Below are positions 46,825-56,096 of a DNA stretch of 64,000 nt, piece after piece (position 1 is the first letter of the stretch; every line of letters starts with the position of its first letter). This DNA is from Onthovicinus sp900555545 (GTDB lineage Bacteria > Bacillota > Clostridia > Oscillospirales > Acutalibacteraceae): positions 62,001 to 126,000 of the forward strand of contig CASFPX010000003.1 of NCBI GenBank assembly GCA_949296915.1. Reading direction: 5' to 3'. Under the pieces are notes generated by a model. The model worked only from the letters and a program-made list of their open reading frames with translations. It had not been told where the DNA came from and made no database searches. Both the position numbers and the translations under genes were made by a program.

Positions 46825-47277
46825 ATGAGCTTTGTAGATAATATCAAAAAAATGATCAACGTACCAGAAGATGAATACTATCCGGAAGATGAGCAGGATG
46901 ATTTGGACGCCCCGTATGAAGAGGAAGCTGTCGAGGAATCACCTCGCATTTTTCGATCTAAGAGTAACAGCAATTCAAATGTAGTTAATATCAACACAAC
47001 GGCTAAATTACAGGTTGTTCTTGTCAAGCCGGAGCGATTTGAGGATGCCAGCGGGATTGCCGACCACCTGAATGAAAAGCGGACGGTTGTGCTGAATCTT
47101 GAGGCTGCAAACCGCGATGTGGCGCGCCGCTTGGTGGATTTTATCAGTGGCGTCGCCTATGCAAACAAGGGGCAGATCAAGCGCGTTGCCAACAGTACAT
47201 TCATTATTACTCCTTATAATGTGGATGTGATGGGCGATCTGTTAGATGACCTGGAGAATAATGGTGTGTTTTTCTAA
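46825..47277 (+). CDS. sepF: Cell division protein SepF
   Basis: A 150-residue FtsZ-associated ring protein. The N-terminal amphipathic membrane helix (MSFVDNIKKMINVPED) is followed by an acidic linker and the SepF core (about 60-148, VVLVKPERFEDASGIADHL, VVLNLEAANRDVARRLVDFISG, FIITPYNV). The length and order yggS-sepF-divIVA are standard. AAAGGAGTTTTG precedes the ATG. Confidence 0.95.
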   Translation: MSFVDNIKKMINVPEDEYYPEDEQDDLDAPYEEEAVEESPRIFRSKSNSNSNVVNINTTAKLQVVLVKPERFEDASGIADHLNEKRTVVLNLEAANRDVARRLVDFISGVAYANKGQIKRVANSTFIITPYNVDVMGDLLDDLENNGVFF

Positions 47278-47323
47278 GGTTATATTTTAATACCGTTTTA
47301 ATACCGGGATGGGGGTCTGAGTT

Positions 47324-48418
47324 ATGTTAACACCGGCACAGGTTAAAAATCATCGTTTTGAAGTAAGTGGAAGAGGGCACTATCGCGCCGATGCCGTGGA
47401 TGCCTTTCTGGATGAGGTCTATGAGTCCTACAGCCAGATGTTTAAGGAGAACGGAGACCTCGTCCGTAAGATCGGTTTACTTGCCGATAAAGTTGAGGAA
47501 TATCGTAACGACGAAGATAATATTCGTGCTGCCCTTTTAACTGCACAGCGTATGGCGGATAAGATTGTTAAGGAAGCTAAGGAGAGCGTTGAGGGCAAAA
47601 TTTCCGATGCCCAGCAGACGGCACAGAATCTGGTCGATGAGGCCCGGCAGAAGGCCAACGCAATCATGGAAGAGGCACGCGCTTCCGCGAAAGAGATGGG
47701 GGATCAGGCCGAAACTCAGGCGCGGCAGGTGCTGCTCCAAGCCAAGCAGCAGGCCAGTGATGAGGCTGGACGGATTACTTCGGATGCGAAAAAGCAATTA
47801 GATGAGATGAACCGCGAGATTGCTCTTCGGGCAGTTGAATTCCAGGATCTTAGTCGGGAAGTATCTGTATTAAAGACGGATGTTGCAGCTGCCTGTACGG
47901 GATTGGAAGAAATTTTAGAACGGTTGACTGTTCGGGCAGCAGCTGAATTGGATCAAAAAATTGCGTCGTATATCCAGACACAGGCCCAAGTGGTTCCGGA
48001 GGATATTCCCGTTACTCAATCGCCGACGGAATCTTTGCCTGCCGATGCCTCTGTGAAAGAGACGCCAACTCCATCAGCGGAACCGGTGGCAGCGGAGCCT
48101 GTGCCCTCCGCCGAGAAGAAGGAGGCGGTTGAGGTAGAGATTGATCCCACAGTGGTTGACGATGATTTTTCGATCAGCCATCAACCTTCTTCGCGTGACG
48201 GGGGAAGCGGATCCATGCCCAACCCGGAAAAAGGGTTTAACCTGAATCTTGATAATCTGGATAAGACTGCCGACTATCAGAATCTGTTTTCCGGTTCAAC
48301 GGAAGATCCCGGAAAACAGTTAAAATTTGGAGAGGGCTACGATGTCTTCGAGGATGAAGATGAGGACGAGGGCGAGGAGCGCCCGAGCCGTTCTTTCTTA
48401 AACTTATTCAAGAAATAG
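47324..48418 (+). CDS. divIVA: DivIVA-family polar/septal protein
   Basis: A 364-residue DivIVA. The conserved N-terminus (MLTPAQVKNHRFEVSGRGHYRADAVDAFLD pattern, membrane-curvature binding) is followed by a long coiled coil (about 35-225). A Pro/Glu-rich tail of about 140 residues ends in an acidic stretch and RSFLNLFKK. The tail makes it longer than Bacillus DivIVA (about 160). It probably scaffolds division or polar partners. Confidence 0.92.
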   Translation: MLTPAQVKNHRFEVSGRGHYRADAVDAFLDEVYESYSQMFKENGDLVRKIGLLADKVEEYRNDEDNIRAALLTAQRMADKIVKEAKESVEGKISDAQQTAQNLVDEARQKANAIMEEARASAKEMGDQAETQARQVLLQAKQQASDEAGRITSDAKKQLDEMNREIALRAVEFQDLSREVSVLKTDVAAACTGLEEILERLTVRAAAELDQKIASYIQTQAQVVPEDIPVTQSPTESLPADASVKETPTPSAEPVAAEPVPSAEKKEAVEVEIDPTVVDDDFSISHQPSSRDGGSGSMPNPEKGFNLNLDNLDKTADYQNLFSGSTEDPGKQLKFGEGYDVFEDEDEDEGEERPSRSFLNLFKK

Positions 48419-48448
48419 AGAATATCGCGTTTCCATTGGGGTGAACGA

Positions 48449-48982
48449 ATGCTAACTGCTATTACTGCCTTGGTGATCATCATTCTTGTAGTTATCGATC
48501 AGTTGATTAAGGTGATCGCTCAGTCACTTCTGCTCTCTGCGGGTGAACCCGTAAGTTTTATATCCGGCTTTTTACAATTCCGATACGTGGAGAATACTGG
48601 TGCTGCGTTTGGCTTTTTAAGTGAGCACACGGATTTGCTTACCGGCGTCACAGCAGCTGTTATCATTGTAATAACGATTCTGTTTTTTGTTGGAATCTTT
48701 ACCCATAAAGTTCAGCCAGGAGTTTTTTATATCAGTGCTATACTTTTGATTTCAGGCGGACTTGGGAATCTGATTGACCGTATTTTGCGCGGATATGTGA
48801 TTGATTATATTGAGCCCGTGTTTATTGATTTTGCGGTCTTTAACTTTGCAGACTGTCTGGTGACAGTCGGTGCGGGTCTTTTGATTATCTGGCTGATATG
48901 TGATATCGTCTCAGAGTATCGGAAGGAGAGAAAGGAAAAAAGAGAGCATCCCCCGCAGCCAGGTGAGGATCGTCATGTTTGA
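48449..48982 (+). CDS. lspA: Lipoprotein signal peptidase (signal peptidase II)
   Basis: A 177-residue aspartic protease with four transmembrane helices that cleaves prolipoproteins. It shows DQLIK near 15, VENTGAAFGF near 49, GNLIDRILRGYVIDYIE (first catalytic Asp) and FNFADCLV (second catalytic Asp). A charged tail follows. Its end overlaps the rluD-like start by eight bases. Lipoproteins at 54693 and 57092 are likely substrates. Confidence 0.95.
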   Translation: MLTAITALVIIILVVIDQLIKVIAQSLLLSAGEPVSFISGFLQFRYVENTGAAFGFLSEHTDLLTGVTAAVIIVITILFFVGIFTHKVQPGVFYISAILLISGGLGNLIDRILRGYVIDYIEPVFIDFAVFNFADCLVTVGAGLLIIWLICDIVSEYRKERKEKREHPPQPGEDRHV

Positions 48983-49898
48983 AGAATTTGCTTTTGTGAT
49001 TTATGAAGATCAAGTGGGACAGCGCATTGACAAGGTTATCGCTGACTTTGACGGAGGGCTGTCCCGTAACTTTGTCCAGAACCTGATCGCGGTTGGTGCG
49101 GTTTCCGTAAACGGAAAATCTGTTACCAAAAGTTATAAAATGGTAGAGGGAGACACAGTATCGGTTCAATTACCCGATCCTGAACCTCTGGATATTTGTC
49201 CGGAGGATATCCCCTTGGATATTCGATTTGAGGATGAGTCGGTTTTGGTCGTAAATAAGCCGCAGGGGATGGTCGTTCATCCCGCCCCCGGTCATGCCTG
49301 TGGTACGCTCGTTAACGCACTGCTCTATCACTGCGGGTCGAGCTTGTCCGGGATCAATGGTGTTTTGCGGCCGGGAATTGTCCACCGGATCGATAAGGAT
49401 ACCAGCGGTTTGCTGATGGTCGCGAAGAATGACGCTGCACATGCTTCGCTTGCCAGTCAGATTCAAGATCACTCCTTTAAACGAGAATATTTTGCGATTG
49501 CACATGGGCGATTCAAGGAGGAATCCGGTACGGTAAATCTCCCAATTGGCAGGCACCCTCGCGAGCGCAAAAAAATGGCTGTTGTTTTTCAAAACTCTAA
49601 GCCGGCTGTTACACATTATCAGGTGCTCGAGCAATTTGGCCAATTTGCCTTTTTGCGGCTACGTCTGGAGACCGGACGTACACACCAAATCCGGGTTCAT
49701 ATGGCCTATTTGGGCCATCCATTGGCTGGAGATCCGTTGTACGGTCCCAAAAACGGTGTAAAGCAGCTTCACGGACAATGCCTACACGCCGGATTACTTG
49801 GCTTTGTACATCCGACTCAAAATTGTTATATGGAGATTACAAGCGAACTCCCGGATTATTTCAAATCCTTCTTAAAAAAGTTAGGCGGTGCTTCTTAA
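48975..49898 (+). CDS. rluD: RluD-family pseudouridine synthase
   Basis: A 307-residue RNA pseudouridine synthase of the RluA/RluD type. An S4 domain lies at about 15-70 (GGLSRNFVQNLIAVGAVSVNGK), followed by the catalytic domain with VVNKPQGMVVHPAPGH and HRIDKDTSGL (catalytic Asp near 140), and RLETGRTHQIRVH. The ATG at 48975 follows AGGTGAGG. The next gene starts right at its stop. The exact RNA target (23S rRNA) is inferred from the family. Confidence 0.92.
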   Translation: MFEEFAFVIYEDQVGQRIDKVIADFDGGLSRNFVQNLIAVGAVSVNGKSVTKSYKMVEGDTVSVQLPDPEPLDICPEDIPLDIRFEDESVLVVNKPQGMVVHPAPGHACGTLVNALLYHCGSSLSGINGVLRPGIVHRIDKDTSGLLMVAKNDAAHASLASQIQDHSFKREYFAIAHGRFKEESGTVNLPIGRHPRERKKMAVVFQNSKPAVTHYQVLEQFGQFAFLRLRLETGRTHQIRVHMAYLGHPLAGDPLYGPKNGVKQLHGQCLHAGLLGFVHPTQNCYMEITSELPDYFKSFLKKLGGAS

Positions 49899-50720
49899 GT
49901 GGCAGAAAGAAAAGATATGACAGGTTGGCTCCTTGTGTCGGATGTGGACGGTACGTTGAATAATAAAATACGTCGGACGCCACAAAAGAATATTGATGCA
50001 ATCGGCCGTTTTGTCCGTGAAGGCGGAATTTTCACACTGGCATCCGGACGAAATGTGCAGTCTATAAAAAAGCATTATGACAAACTTCCCATAGAGGGGA
50101 TGCCCGCGATCGTGATGAATGGCGCAGGTATCTACGATTTTTCCACCCATCAATTCCTGTATAAAGATACAATTTGTCCTCGGGGAATTGAAACGGTGCT
50201 GGAGGCGCATACACGTTTTCCACATACCGAAATTGCCATTTTTACATCAGATAACATTTATTGCATTAACGGCGGAATTTGTTGCAGTGTCTTCCTAAAG
50301 GCAGATCATCTCCGCCACCAATACTGCAAATCATTCGATGAGGTTCCGAAAGAGGATTGGTGTAAGGTGATCTTTTTTGCCCTTCCCTCTAAGTTAAAAC
50401 AAATCATGAAATTTACACATGAGCACGGCAAAGATGCCATCAAGACCTTTCATTCTTCCATTATTGGTTTTGAGTTGGTGAATGGAACGACCAATAAGGG
50501 GGCAGCTGTGCTGAAACTCGCAGAGATGAAAGGAATAGACTTTTCTCATACGGCGGCAATTGGTGACTACTATAACGATGTAGACATGCTCAAGGCTGTT
50601 GGGGTGTCCGCAGCATGCGGACAGGCACCACGGGATATTAAAAAAATTGTGAAATATCAGGCCTGCCACTGCGATCATGGGGCGGTAGCTGATTTTATTC
50701 AGTACGTTGAGACACTATAA
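49899..50720 (+). CDS. Cof-type HAD phosphatase
   Basis: A 273-residue HAD-superfamily hydrolase, Cof subgroup. Motif I is SDVDGTLNN (Asp nucleophile near 15), motif II is TLASGRN, a cap domain covers about 85-195, and motif IV is GDYYNDVDML near 228. Such enzymes dephosphorylate sugar phosphates or flavin nucleotides. The GTG at 49899 directly follows the preceding TAA; an ATG at 49917 is an alternative start. Confidence 0.88.
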   Translation: MAERKDMTGWLLVSDVDGTLNNKIRRTPQKNIDAIGRFVREGGIFTLASGRNVQSIKKHYDKLPIEGMPAIVMNGAGIYDFSTHQFLYKDTICPRGIETVLEAHTRFPHTEIAIFTSDNIYCINGGICCSVFLKADHLRHQYCKSFDEVPKEDWCKVIFFALPSKLKQIMKFTHEHGKDAIKTFHSSIIGFELVNGTTNKGAAVLKLAEMKGIDFSHTAAIGDYYNDVDMLKAVGVSAACGQAPRDIKKIVKYQACHCDHGAVADFIQYVETL

Positions 50721-50741
50721 TACAAAAGAAAGGTAGAATGC

Positions 50742-51587
50742 ATGATGAACGAGGAGAAGATCAGACAGCTCCAGATTAACGCCTGCAAAGCACGCATAGG
50801 TGTTATTGAGGGCACATTTAATGCCAAATCCGGTCATCCGGGTGGATCTCTATCAATTGTGGACATCCTAACATGCCTGTATTTTTCCAAAATGCATGTG
50901 GATCCCCAAAATGCTAAAGATCCGGATCGCGACCGCTTGGTACTATCCAAAGGGCATGCTGCTCCGGCGCTCTATGCCGTACTGGCACTGCGTGGGTACT
51001 TCCCCTTTGACGAACTCAAGACGTTGCGCAAGAGCGATGCGCGCCTTCAGGGGCACCCGAGCATGCGGATGCTGCCGGGCTTAGATATGAGCACTGGTTC
51101 ACTGGGGCAGGGGATATCTGCAGCTGTAGGAATGGCGCTCGCAGGTAAGCTGGATCACAAGGACTACAAAGTCTATACAATCCTGGGCGACGGCGAGTGC
51201 GAGGAAGGCCAGGTCTGGGAGGCCGCGATGTTTGCCGCGCATAAAAAGCTGGATAACCTGGTGGCATTTGTTGACTTTAACAATCTACAGATCGACGGTA
51301 CGCTGGATGAGGTCAATGCGCCAACACCTCTACCCGAAAAATTTGCGGCCTTTGGCTGGGATGTAATGGAGATTGACGGCAATAGTATTCCTGAAATTTT
51401 GGATGCGCTTGACCGTGTGACAATGGACGGCAAACCAACAGCAATCATTGCCAAGACGATTAAGGGCAAGGGCGTCTCTTATATGGAGAACGCGTGTGGA
51501 TGGCACGGGAAAGCGCCGAACAAGGATGAGTACGACACTGCCATGGCAGAATTAAATGACGAGCTTGGCCGTCTGGGAGGTAAATAA
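50742..51587 (+). CDS. Transketolase, N-terminal subunit
   Basis: A 281-residue thiamine-diphosphate subunit of a split transketolase (non-oxidative pentose phosphate pathway). It contains HPGGSLSIVDILT, SKGHAAPALY and the cofactor motif GDGECEEGQVWEA (about 146), with FNNLQIDGTLDE. The following gene supplies the other half. The first of two tandem ATGs is annotated. Confidence 0.93.
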   Translation: MMNEEKIRQLQINACKARIGVIEGTFNAKSGHPGGSLSIVDILTCLYFSKMHVDPQNAKDPDRDRLVLSKGHAAPALYAVLALRGYFPFDELKTLRKSDARLQGHPSMRMLPGLDMSTGSLGQGISAAVGMALAGKLDHKDYKVYTILGDGECEEGQVWEAAMFAAHKKLDNLVAFVDFNNLQIDGTLDEVNAPTPLPEKFAAFGWDVMEIDGNSIPEILDALDRVTMDGKPTAIIAKTIKGKGVSYMENACGWHGKAPNKDEYDTAMAELNDELGRLGGK

Positions 51588-51588
51588 A

Positions 51589-52536
51589 ATGAGTGAGTGC
51601 ATAAAAGCGGCAACGCGTGACGGTTATGGAAAGGGACTCGTCGATCTGGCGGCTCAGAACGATCGGCTGATTGTTTTGGATGCGGATCTTGCGGCAGCTA
51701 CAAAGACGGGCGTTTTTAAAAAAGCGTGTCCGGATCGCTTTTTCGACTGTGGGATTGCTGAAGGAAATATGATGGGCGTGGCTGCAGGTCTGGCGACGTG
51801 CGGTTATACAGTATTCGCGAGCAGTTTTGCAATGTTCGCAGCCGGTCGTGCCTTTGAACAGGTACGCAATTCGATCGGCTATCCCCATTTGAACGTAAAA
51901 ATTGGTGCAACACACGCCGGTATCTCGGTCGGCGAGGACGGGGCCAGCCATCAATGCTGCGAGGATATCGCTCTGATGCGCACAATCCCCGGAATGACGA
52001 TTATTAATCCGGCAGATGATGTAGAGGCCTACAAGGCAGTATTTGCGGCTGCAGAGTTGGATGGGCCGGTCTATCTGCGCTTCGGACGTTTGGCTGTACC
52101 GCGTGTATTTGATGACAATTATCAGATAGAAATTGGTAAGGGAGTTCAGTTGACCGACGGAAACGATGTTACCATTGTAGCAACCGGATTAATGGTCAAT
52201 GAGGCGTTAATGGCAGCGGAGCAACTCAAGAATGAGGGCATTGCGGCACGCGTCATCAATATGCACACGATCAAGCCAATTGACCGTGATATCATCATAG
52301 AAAGCGCAAGGGCAACTGGTGCGATTGTTACAGCGGAAGAGCACAATGTAATCGGTGGACTCGGCGCTGCGGTTGCAGAGGTTGTCAGCGAGACATATCC
52401 AGTCCCCGTACTGCGTGTAGGCGTGGAGGATGTCTTTGGCCGCTCTGGCCCCGCTGTGGAGTTACTGCACCTCTATGGATTGGATGCAGCCCATATCGTC
52501 GATATGGCCAAACGCGCAGTTGCTATGAAAAAGTAA
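51589..52536 (+). CDS. Transketolase, C-terminal subunit
   Basis: A 315-residue partner of the preceding gene. It carries the pyrimidine-binding domain (FDCGIAEGNMMGVAAGLA, with the catalytic Glu) and the C-terminal transketolase domain (VTIVATGLMVNEALMAAEQL, then TAEEHNVIGGLG). Starts one base after the stop of the first half with GGGAGGTA upstream, so equal expression is expected. The frame open from 51556 lies inside the first gene. Confidence 0.93.
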   Translation: MSECIKAATRDGYGKGLVDLAAQNDRLIVLDADLAAATKTGVFKKACPDRFFDCGIAEGNMMGVAAGLATCGYTVFASSFAMFAAGRAFEQVRNSIGYPHLNVKIGATHAGISVGEDGASHQCCEDIALMRTIPGMTIINPADDVEAYKAVFAAAELDGPVYLRFGRLAVPRVFDDNYQIEIGKGVQLTDGNDVTIVATGLMVNEALMAAEQLKNEGIAARVINMHTIKPIDRDIIIESARATGAIVTAEEHNVIGGLGAAVAEVVSETYPVPVLRVGVEDVFGRSGPAVELLHLYGLDAAHIVDMAKRAVAMKK

Positions 52537-52552
52537 ATTGGTTAGTCAATAG

Positions 52553-52582
52553 CGAGGGGGAGCCGTTCGCGGTTCCCCCTCG
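52553..52582. repeat. Strong hairpin without T tract
   Basis: CGAGGGGGAGCCG pairs with CGGTTCCCCCTCG around TTCG. There is no run of T after it, so it is probably an RNA processing or stability element rather than a terminator. It separates the transketolase pair from the exonuclease gene. Confidence 0.6.
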
Positions 52583-52608
52583 ATGTGCGAATAAAGGAGT
52601 TTTACGTT

Positions 52609-53481
52609 TTGAACTATCTGATTTTTGATTTGGAATGGAACAACACCTTTGGCAGGGATGTTAATATCAATGAGATTATTGAAATCGGCGCTGTGCTTTT
52701 AGATGACTCGCTACTGGAGATTGGCCGTTTTTCCACATTTGTGCGTCCACAGATTGCACGCAAACTGAATTCCCGCACCAAGAGCTTGACACATATTACA
52801 AATCAGGATATCCAAAACGGAATTCCCTTCCAACAGGCAGTTGATAAGTTAACAGATTTTATGGGGGGTATGGAGGAGACCACTGCGCTCTCTTGGGGCG
52901 ATACGGATCTACGCGTTCTGATTGAAAACTTAAAGTGCTTTCTCCACCGGGAGCAGATTCCATTCCTAACCAATTACCTGGATCTGCAAAAATATTATCA
53001 TACGGTAACAGAGCGGCCGCTGAACCAGCAGGCCTCTCTATCGCATGCGGCGGAATCCCTTCAAATTGATCCGGAAAAATATGCACTGCACCGGGCATTA
53101 GATGACAGTCTGCTCAGTGCCGACTGCTTCCGCGCTATTTTTGATCCTGAGTGCGCTAAGAATATGACGCAGCACTGCGATGATAACTTTTATCAGCGCC
53201 TACTCTTTAAACCATACATTATCAATGATTTGGAGAACCCCCTGATCGACACCAGTAAAATGATTTGCTACTGCGACCGGTGCGGTGGCAAGATGCAGCG
53301 TGTCACGTCATGGAAATTTTTTAATAGTGCATTTCATGCGGTGTTTTTCTGCCGTACTTGCAACAGAAAGCTGAATTTTTCCATTCGTTTCAAAAAGTAC
53401 TATGATCATCTGGATATCCGGACTAAGGCAACTGAATGTGTGCGTAAACGTAATAAAGCAGGAGAACATGGGATATCTTGA
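52609..53481 (+). CDS. DEDDh 3'-5' exonuclease-like protein with zinc ribbon
   Basis: A 290-residue protein. The N-terminal RNase T/DnaQ-like exonuclease domain (about 1-185) has FDLEWNNTFG (Asp-x-Glu), EIIEIGAVLLD, a middle WGDTDLRVL and HRALDDSLLS (His-x4-Asp). The C-terminus carries a Cys4 ribbon (CDRCGGK near 223 and CRTCNRK near 250). The TTG at 52609 follows AAGGAG at nine bases and gives MNYLIFDLEWN; the frame from 52585 starts upstream of the ribosome site. Substrate unknown. Confidence 0.82.
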   Translation: MNYLIFDLEWNNTFGRDVNINEIIEIGAVLLDDSLLEIGRFSTFVRPQIARKLNSRTKSLTHITNQDIQNGIPFQQAVDKLTDFMGGMEETTALSWGDTDLRVLIENLKCFLHREQIPFLTNYLDLQKYYHTVTERPLNQQASLSHAAESLQIDPEKYALHRALDDSLLSADCFRAIFDPECAKNMTQHCDDNFYQRLLFKPYIINDLENPLIDTSKMICYCDRCGGKMQRVTSWKFFNSAFHAVFFCRTCNRKLNFSIRFKKYYDHLDIRTKATECVRKRNKAGEHGIS

Positions 53482-53509
53482 ATGTAAAAAAATAGAGGTA
53501 TATACAATA

Positions 53510-53549
53510 AACCAGCGGACAAAAACTATAATGCTTTTGTCCGCTGGTT
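53510..53549. terminator. Bidirectional terminator
   Basis: AACCAGCGGACAAAA (53510-53524) and TTTTGTCCGCTGGTT (53535-53549) are perfect complements between the convergent exonuclease and Fur-family genes. Confidence 0.75.
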
Positions 53550-53562
53550 GCTCTATGAATAT

Positions 53563-53946
53563 TTATGATTTGGTAAGATTACAACTGCGGCACTTACCGT
53601 AAAAAATAAGGGAGTGAGATTCGATCACGAAATCTGTATGTTCAGCAGCCTCCGTCTCCAACTCGCTGTGAACTTGCATATCTAGATCATATACACGACC
53701 ACAGTGGTTACAACAAAAGTGATAGTGAGGTTTTGGATCACCATCAAAGTGATCCGCTGTTCCGCATGTCAACTTGCGAATGATCCCTTCGCTATTAAGA
53801 AGAGCGAGATTACGGTATACTGTACCCAGACTGATGGACGGCATTTCCTTACGTAGTTGTGTATAAAGCTCGTCGGCGGTGGGATGATCGCACCGGGAAC
53901 ATAATTCTTTTAAAATAGCTTCGCGCTGTTTGCTGCGTTTTAACAT
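53563..53946 (-). CDS. Fur-family metalloregulator (PerR-like)
   Basis: A 127-residue Fur-family repressor. A winged helix (about 1-80) contains RSKQREAILKEL and SLGTVYRNLALL. The metal-binding part has DGDPKPHYHFCCNHCGRVYD with Cys-x2-Cys, and a second pair CRSC at the C-terminus, giving a structural zinc site. The ATG at 53946 follows GGTGAT; upstream codons fall in an AT-rich operator. PerR, Fur and Zur cannot be told apart here; PerR is favoured weakly. Confidence 0.87.
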   Translation of the reverse strand: MLKRSKQREAILKELCSRCDHPTADELYTQLRKEMPSISLGTVYRNLALLNSEGIIRKLTCGTADHFDGDPKPHYHFCCNHCGRVYDLDMQVHSELETEAAEHTDFVIESHSLIFYGKCRSCNLTKS

Positions 53947-53966
53947 GAGAATATCACCAATAATAT

Positions 53967-53981
53967 AAATAATTATTATCA
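53967..53981 (-). promoter_or_regulatory. Fur/PerR-like box
   Basis: On the minus strand TGATAATAATTATTT matches the 7-1-7 Fur/PerR palindrome TGATAATNATTATCA at all but two positions. It lies 21 bases before the start of the Fur-family gene, implying autoregulation. Confidence 0.7.
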
Positions 53982-54022
53982 ATATTATTTTATCGAATCC
54001 TAGTGATTTGTCAATATATTTT

Positions 54023-54310
54023 CTAAATAAATATTATTTTGGATAAGGAAATTACCAGCATAATGATCTGTAATACAAAAATTATCGGTAATCCTATCAT
54101 AAATTTTTTATGACGTGTCTTATGATGAATTAATCGCATGGTGATATACATTGGGAGTGCAGCCCCCAAAAACGCAATCAACAGGAGGGTGAATTCTGGG
54201 ATCCTCTGTCCAGACCGCTTTGCACTTAATTTATCAAAAACCGTAATGGCAATGCCTACCAAGGAAATTAAAATCCAGCAGATGACCAATTGTTTAGATA
54301 TAGTTCCCAT
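54023..54310 (-). CDS. DUF1294-type small membrane protein
   Basis: A 95-residue integral membrane protein with about three transmembrane segments. It matches the DUF1294 pattern: D-K near 27 after the first helix, RIPEFTLLLIAFLGAALPMYI near 36, then HHKTRHKKF near 61. Function unknown. It starts two bases after the stop of the zinc-ribbon gene on the same strand. Confidence 0.82.
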   Translation of the reverse strand: MGTISKQLVICWILISLVGIAITVFDKLSAKRSGQRIPEFTLLLIAFLGAALPMYITMRLIHHKTRHKKFMIGLPIIFVLQIIMLVISLSKIIFI

Positions 54311-54312
54311 TT

Positions 54313-54609
54313 TTATTTTCCGGCCTGTGATGTGCCGCCATTGACGATAATTTGCATATGATCGCTATTAATAAAATTGGCGTTACCACCCTTTAGCGCA
54401 ACATAGGCGGATTGGTCTACAGCGAACACGCTGGAACACGCCGGACATACAGCAAAATAATCCTGGAGGAAAGAGCCAACCGGAACACAGATCAAGTGCA
54501 GGCTGTCATAAACTTCAAACATCTGGATTTTCTCCATTTTTCCACACGCAGGACAAACTGCAATTGTACTACCGGCTTTTTTGGCACGAGAATCCCTTAT
54601 ATGAAACAT
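54313..54609 (-). CDS. Small zinc-ribbon protein
   Basis: A 98-residue protein with two CxxC knuckles (CPACGK near 19 and CPACSS near 55), which suggests a zinc ribbon, followed by a small polar C-terminus with no known domain. The first gene of a minus-strand pair with the DUF1294 membrane protein. No promoter was assigned. Function unknown. Confidence 0.75.
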   Translation of the reverse strand: MFHIRDSRAKKAGSTIAVCPACGKMEKIQMFEVYDSLHLICVPVGSFLQDYFAVCPACSSVFAVDQSAYVALKGGNANFINSDHMQIIVNGGTSQAGK

Positions 54610-54692
54610 AAATTGATCCCATCCTTTGTAAATATAATACTATGTTATTCGGATTTGATTGGAATGTCAAGATATTGAAGGCGGATGGTTTG

Positions 54693-55973
54693 ATGAAAAA
54701 GAGAATTATATACTTTTTTCTTTCCTTAGGAGCGATATTGGGCCTGATTGGATGCACGACACAGGAGGAAAGGGAGTCAGCGCCCACAGAAACAAGGACC
54801 AGTTTAACTGAAGCACAGGCAAAAGCGCCACTATCACAGCCGGAGGAGATGCGCGCTGTATGGATCAATTACAATGAACTTTCCATGGCTCAGAATGATG
54901 GGGGGAGTGAAGGGCAATTCCGCGAAAAGATCTCCCAAATGTTTGATAAAGCTGTTGCACTCGGTCTCAATACTGCCTTTGTACATGCGCGTGCGTTTTC
55001 TGACTCATTCTATCGTTCCAAACTCTTTCCAGCAAGTAAGTACTTGACGGGAACTCAGGGCGTTGATCCGGGATATGATCCACTTGCAATCGCAGTGGAG
55101 GAAGCGCACAAGCGGAACCTTCAGATTCACGCTTGGATCAACCCATACCGCGTCTCATTCGATAAGAACTTTGATAATCTGTGCGATACGAATCCCGCAA
55201 AACGCTGGTACCTCGAAGGGGATATATCAGATTCGCGTCTTATTGTTTGTGAACAGGGAATCTATTATAATCCCGCAAGTCCGGAGGTGCAAAAACTGGT
55301 CATTGACGGCGTGCGCGAGATAGTCTTAGGATATGACGTCGATGGAATCCACTACGACGATTACTTTTATCCAAGCACTGAGGTTGCAATCGATCAGACA
55401 AGTTACCAGGCCTATGTGGATACAGGAGGAAAATATTCACTGGAGGAGTGGCGGCGTGAGAATGTTAACAATTTTGTCAGTGGCGTATACTCTGCAGTAA
55501 AGGGTATTGCCCCGAAAGTACGGGTGAGTATCAGCCCCTCCGCCAACATCGAGTATAATGAGGGCAAAATGTATGCGGATGTTCGGCTGTGGGCCCAAAC
55601 ACCGGGTTACTGTGATGATTTGATCCCACAGGTTTACTATGGTTTTGAAAATGAAACCTTGCCCTTCGAGACAGTTGTGCGTCAGTGGAATGAGTTGGAC
55701 ATTTCCGATTCGGTCCGCCTTTGCTTTGGCCTGGCCTTTTATAAATGTGGTACTGTTGATGAATTTGCATCGTCCTCGGATGCACCTGATTCCGCCCGAT
55801 ATGAGTGGCAACGCAGAGATGATATCATCGTTCGGCAACTTCAATTGGTTCGTTCTTTAACACACTATGGTGGATATGCACTTTATTCCTATACTAGCCT
55901 TTCGTCGCCAAGTAATGCAAATGCCAGCGCAGAATTGGATCAATATTATGAACAGGAGGTTCATTTAACTTAA
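54693..55973 (+). CDS. GHL10/YngK-type glycoside hydrolase-like lipoprotein
   Basis: A 426-residue lipoprotein. The signal peptide MKKRIIYFFLSLGAILGLIGC ends in a lipobox (LIGC, Cys 21). The mature protein is a GHL10 (DUF187-like) barrel: EMRAVWINYNELS near 51, LGLNTAFVHARAFSDSFYRS near 90, HAWINPYRVSF near 149, YYNPASPEVQ and VDGIHYDDYFYP near 216. The family is thought to act on wall or other glycans at the cell surface. The ATG at 54693 is favoured because it opens the lipoprotein signal. Confidence 0.88.
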   Translation: MKKRIIYFFLSLGAILGLIGCTTQEERESAPTETRTSLTEAQAKAPLSQPEEMRAVWINYNELSMAQNDGGSEGQFREKISQMFDKAVALGLNTAFVHARAFSDSFYRSKLFPASKYLTGTQGVDPGYDPLAIAVEEAHKRNLQIHAWINPYRVSFDKNFDNLCDTNPAKRWYLEGDISDSRLIVCEQGIYYNPASPEVQKLVIDGVREIVLGYDVDGIHYDDYFYPSTEVAIDQTSYQAYVDTGGKYSLEEWRRENVNNFVSGVYSAVKGIAPKVRVSISPSANIEYNEGKMYADVRLWAQTPGYCDDLIPQVYYGFENETLPFETVVRQWNELDISDSVRLCFGLAFYKCGTVDEFASSSDAPDSARYEWQRRDDIIVRQLQLVRSLTHYGGYALYSYTSLSSPSNANASAELDQYYEQEVHLT

Positions 55974-56096
55974 TATTTCCATTTGTTTATAATATGTTTA
56001 CATTTTATTTTGAATTGATTAATGCTTGGCGGTTATAATAAGACCGTAAACTTTGATAGTTTACATCTTTTTCATTTTCTTTTCTCTCTCTTAAGT

